Assembly (NCBI RefSeq): GCF_025961225.1
Contig: NZ_JAOQNG010000003.1
Coordinates: forward strand, 620,001 to 684,000
From: Azospirillum canadense
GTDB taxonomy: Bacteria; Pseudomonadota; Alphaproteobacteria; Azospirillales; Azospirillaceae
Direction of reading: 5' to 3'
Length of the DNA: 64,000 nt
The notes under the pieces were generated by a model, which did no database searches, was not told the origin of the DNA, and worked only from the letters and a program-made list of their open reading frames with translations. Position numbers and translations under genes: made by a program. Positions within the stretch are counted from its first letter, which is position 1. Each line of letters begins with the position of its first letter. Below are positions 61,720 through 64,000 of the stretch, piece by piece.

Positions 61720-62430
61720 TCAGGCAGTCTGGGCAAGGCCGGTCGCCTCGCGCCAGGTGGCGAAGGCGCGAGCGCGGGCGGCGCGGTACTCGGCGGCGGA
61801 GATGAGATGGCGGCGCAGTTGGAAGTGGTTGTGGATCGCGCTGTGGGTGGAGAGAAACCGTTGGGCGTGCCGGGCGGATTTGAACCGCTTCATGTGCCGT
61901 TCGCGCCGTCGGGTTGGTTGGTGCGAGACTTCACCGGCGTTGTTCAGGTACCGGCTTTGCCGGTGTTCGCCACCGAGCTTCAGGTCCTTCGTCGCCGCCG
62001 CGTAGGATTTCAGCTTGTCGGTCACGAGGACACGCGGGGCGTAGCGCAGCCCTTTCAGCAGCTTGCGGAAGAACCGCTTGGCCGCCTTCGTGTTGCGCCG
62101 GCTCTGGACCAAGATGTCCAGCACCACGCCGTTTTGGTCGACAGCGCGCCAAAGATAATGCTGCTTGCCGCGGATGCGGATGAACACCTCATCCAACAAC
62201 CATTTGTCGCCCGACTGGGGTCGGCGGCGCTTGAGCGTGGTGGCGAACTCCCGGCCGAAGCGCAGACCCCACTCCCGGATGGTTTCGTAGCTGACCTCGA
62301 CACCGCGCGCGGCCAGGATCAACTCGACCTCGCGCAGGCTCAAGCTGAAGCAATGGTACAGCCACACCGCTTCATTGATGATCGCGGCCGGAAAACGAAA
62401 GCCGCGGTACGGATTGGGCGTCGTGCTCAC
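61720..62430 (-). CDS. IS6-family transposase, intact
   Basis: About 236 residues from a GTG at 62430 (VSTTPNPYRGFRFPAAII). N-terminal HTH region (EVSYETIREWGLRFG), then a DDE core: DKWLLDEVFIRIRGKQHYLWRA, the VLVTDKLKSYA aspartate, and the glutamate region in RRRERHMKRFKS. IS6 elements form cointegrates. The interrupted homologue is at 43878-46017. An in-frame ATG at 62478 exists but lies outside the conserved start. Confidence 0.9.
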   Translation of the reverse strand: MSTTPNPYRGFRFPAAIINEAVWLYHCFSLSLREVELILAARGVEVSYETIREWGLRFGREFATTLKRRRPQSGDKWLLDEVFIRIRGKQHYLWRAVDQNGVVLDILVQSRRNTKAAKRFFRKLLKGLRYAPRVLVTDKLKSYAAATKDLKLGGEHRQSRYLNNAGEVSHQPTRRRERHMKRFKSARHAQRFLSTHSAIHNHFQLRRHLISAAEYRAARARAFATWREATGLAQTA

Positions 62431-62480
62431 GCCCGGCACCCTGCCATGCCAATCCGGCGGTCCGCAACCTGACAGCACCT

Positions 62481-62573
62481 CTGCCCGCGCAGCAAGCCGA
62501 AGCCATCATCGGCGTAACGGCGCTCAACCGCATGCTCGACGCAGGGCGCCCCACCTCCGTCCGCAGCGCGTAA
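62481..62573 (+). pseudogene. IS5 transposase C-terminal scrap
   Basis: Reads QQAEAIIGVTALNRMLDAG and RPTSVRSA before TAA, the last 30 codons of an IS5 transposase, cut by the IS6 element. Confidence 0.65.
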
Positions 62574-62848
62574 CCGGCGGCAGAAAGGGCGAACAGACCG
62601 GCCCCCGACTCCGTGCACCAAAGCTCCGCTACGTCATCCCCCTCAGTCCCGATGGCGAGCAGGGGCGCTTTTGTCATTTGCGTAAAGACTATTTCCATCC
62701 TCTCCAGGCGCCTCAAGCGCCTCGCGGCCCAGGAGATCAGCGCGTGACTGCTACGAACAGCTTCTGAACCAGCGAACATGAGGTTGTTCAAATCCTCCGT
62801 GCATCAACCGACCGCGAAGTTGATAGCACTCACCACACACATCGGCTT
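62574..62848. repeat. IS border debris; diverged copy of the IS6/IS110 junction
   Basis: No gene. At about 62770-62828 the sequence GTTCAAATCCTCCGTGCATC and ACCGCGAAGTTGAT repeats, with changes, the DNA between the IS6 gene and the IS110 at 46020-46075 and 61670-61720. It is probably an older IS6 end without IS110. Confidence 0.5.
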
Positions 62849-63436
62849 CTATCGGATCGGCACCTCGTGCACATGGAGCCGCTTGGCCGAGCAGGACGAC
62901 AAGATTTTCAGCGCGTCGCGCTCCTGCTCCTCCGAATGCAGATGGACCCAAAGGATCAAACCTCCGCGTTCCAACTGCTCCTGGATGGAGGCATTGTAGC
63001 GGCGGTCAAGCCGCTTCATCAACGCATACCCGGCACCGCCGGTGATCGCCGTACCAATGGCGACGGCGACAACGACCGCCATCATGCTCGCGCCGGCAGC
63101 GGCTGTCATTCCGGCGGCGGCGATTGCACCGATGTAGACGGCCACGCCGACCAGAGCCCCCTCTGCGTCGCCGATGGATGCCTTCGATACGAAAACGCTC
63201 CGAGGGGCCGAGGGATTGTCCTCGATCTCGCGGACGTCGGTGCAGACGTGGCCGAGTTCCGCCTCAAGCATGCGCGCGTTGCAAACCGTGCTAAGGTCAG
63301 CTCGCCCGAAACCATGTTGCTGAAGTTCGCTGATCGCCCCGTCGAGGCAATCGGGGTCGTCGAACACCGCAACCACCTCGCGCCGTTGCCTTCCGCGCTG
63401 GACGAGGTCAACGCCGTCCGTATCCCGTGATGCCAT
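62849..63436 (-). CDS. Stress-type protein with glycine-zipper membrane segment (YflT/general stress 17M-like)
   Basis: 195 residues from the ATG at 63436 (GGAGGAG site). The N-terminal part EVVAVFDDPDCLDGAISELQ with HGFGRADLSTV resembles the general-stress 17M/YflT fold. Then a glycine/alanine-rich membrane hairpin (GALVGVAVYIGAIAAAGMTA, GTAITGGAGYALMKRL) and a C-terminal ILWVHLHSEEQERDAL strand repeat. Its role is unknown; the family is linked to stress and nutrient response. It lies with two small membrane-protein genes on the same strand. Confidence 0.65.
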   Translation of the reverse strand: MASRDTDGVDLVQRGRQRREVVAVFDDPDCLDGAISELQQHGFGRADLSTVCNARMLEAELGHVCTDVREIEDNPSAPRSVFVSKASIGDAEGALVGVAVYIGAIAAAGMTAAAGASMMAVVVAVAIGTAITGGAGYALMKRLDRRYNASIQEQLERGGLILWVHLHSEEQERDALKILSSCSAKRLHVHEVPIR

Positions 63437-63542
63437 GGGCTCCTCCATGGCGGGTGGCACGCACCCTCTGTGGCGATCCGCGCATGCGGCTGCCGGCGCT
63501 TCATCCCGAGGCCATATCCGGGGCTTTCAGTCCCGGAGGTTT

Positions 63543-63770
63543 TCAGTCGTCGTGCCGAGCCGCGTGGCCCACCGACCGGTCGCGCCGACTCCGGCGGCCG
63601 TAGAAGATCACCGCCATGATTCCGACAGCGGCCGTCAAAACAAGAACAATCCCCAGCGTGAGTCCCATGCCGCCGACGAAGCTCAGGCCGTTGTGGCCAC
63701 CAAAGACCCAGATCGATGCGACAAGGACCACCACGCAGCCGATCACGGGCCAGAGAATTCGGCGTTGCAT
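63543..63770 (-). CDS. Small membrane protein
   Basis: 75 residues from the ATG at 63770, or 78 from a GTG at 63779. Two membrane helices (ILWPVIGCVVVLVASIWVFG and LTLGIVLVLTAAVGIMAVIF) and a basic, histidine-containing tail. No family recognised. Likely co-transcribed with its neighbours. Confidence 0.6.
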   Translation of the reverse strand: MQRRILWPVIGCVVVLVASIWVFGGHNGLSFVGGMGLTLGIVLVLTAAVGIMAVIFYGRRSRRDRSVGHAARHDD

Positions 63771-63815
63771 GCTCGTCACCCCCCTTTGCGTGACCTGCGT
63801 TGCCGGGCGACCGGA

Positions 63816-64000
63816 TCAATCCGCCACGGCCTTCCGATAGAGGTGCCACGTGGCGTGTCCAAGCACCGGCAGAATGACGATGAGACCGACGAACAGGGGA
63901 ATCGACCCGATCACGAGGCCACCCGCGACGATCAGCCCCCACGCGGCCATCGGAACCGGGTTCGCCACCACAGCGCGGACCGAGGTGACTATCGCCGTTG
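63816..64000 (-). CDS. DUF2189-family membrane protein, partial
   Basis: The C-terminal 61 residues are inside the window: TSVRAVVANPVPMAAWGLIV then GSIPLFVGLIVILPVLGHAT and WHLYRKAVAD. This matches the end of DUF2189 (cytochrome c oxidase-like) membrane proteins. The start is beyond the right edge. Confidence 0.75.
   Translation of the reverse strand, partial: TAIVTSVRAVVANPVPMAAWGLIVAGGLVIGSIPLFVGLIVILPVLGHATWHLYRKAVAD

Overview
The window is GC-rich and reads as accessory DNA of an Azospirillum-like alphaproteobacterium (Rhodospirillales), probably a megaplasmid or genomic island. That placement is an inference from codon bias, the mix of IS5, IS110, IS256, IS3, IS6 and ISKra4 elements, and the secretion genes. 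No rRNA, tRNA, CRISPR array or replication origin was seen. A large share of the window is mobile DNA, much of it nested, so many coding regions are fragments.

Layout. 1-9.5 kb: the end of a hybrid-kinase receiver gene split by an IS256 element, then IS5, IS3 (with an IS110 inside its orfA), and decayed IS5, ISKra4 and PRiA4b-type genes, with one small RTX gene. 9.8-16.8 kb: a compact, AT-richer, co-directional cluster of a PP-loop ATPase with an RTX-like leader, an ATP-grasp ligase, a class II glutamine amidotransferase, a 2OG-Fe(II) oxygenase, a second ATP-grasp ligase and a DMT-type exporter. It looks like an uncharacterised small-molecule or peptide biosynthesis cluster. 16.9-19.5 kb: an IS5 split by a second IS256 copy.

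20.0-37.7 kb is the secretion and signalling region: a trypsin-like protease, a 1573-residue two-partner-secretion exoprotein (TpsA), an RTX remnant, a type I secretion ABC ATPase with its HlyD adaptor, a Crp-type cNMP regulator overlapping a TpsB/FhaC transporter, and a converging ATGA-coupled operon of a CHAT-domain protein, a CHASE2 class III cyclase and a DUF928 protein. The cyclase and the cNMP-binding regulator could form one local signalling circuit, and the TPS pair is the obvious output. The TpsA gene and the CHAT operon have related upstream DNA (RTX 3' end, terminator, leader).

37.7-64 kb: more IS elements (IS110, IS5, IS6, IS256 copy 3, ISKra4 with an internal IS110, a broken tyrosine recombinase). 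They separate small non-mobile islands: a GT4 glycosyltransferase and a polysaccharide deacetylase, a small RTX protein, a membrane protein with a GST-like protein, a Tat-exported class A beta-lactamase-like protein, and at the right edge stress/membrane genes including a partial DUF2189 protein.

Two themes stand out beyond gene calls. The 9.8-16.8 kb enzyme cluster does not match a pathway I recognise. Four distinct IS110-type sequences carry, downstream of the transposase frame, a similar three-way-junction fold, a plausible guide (bridge/seek) RNA.
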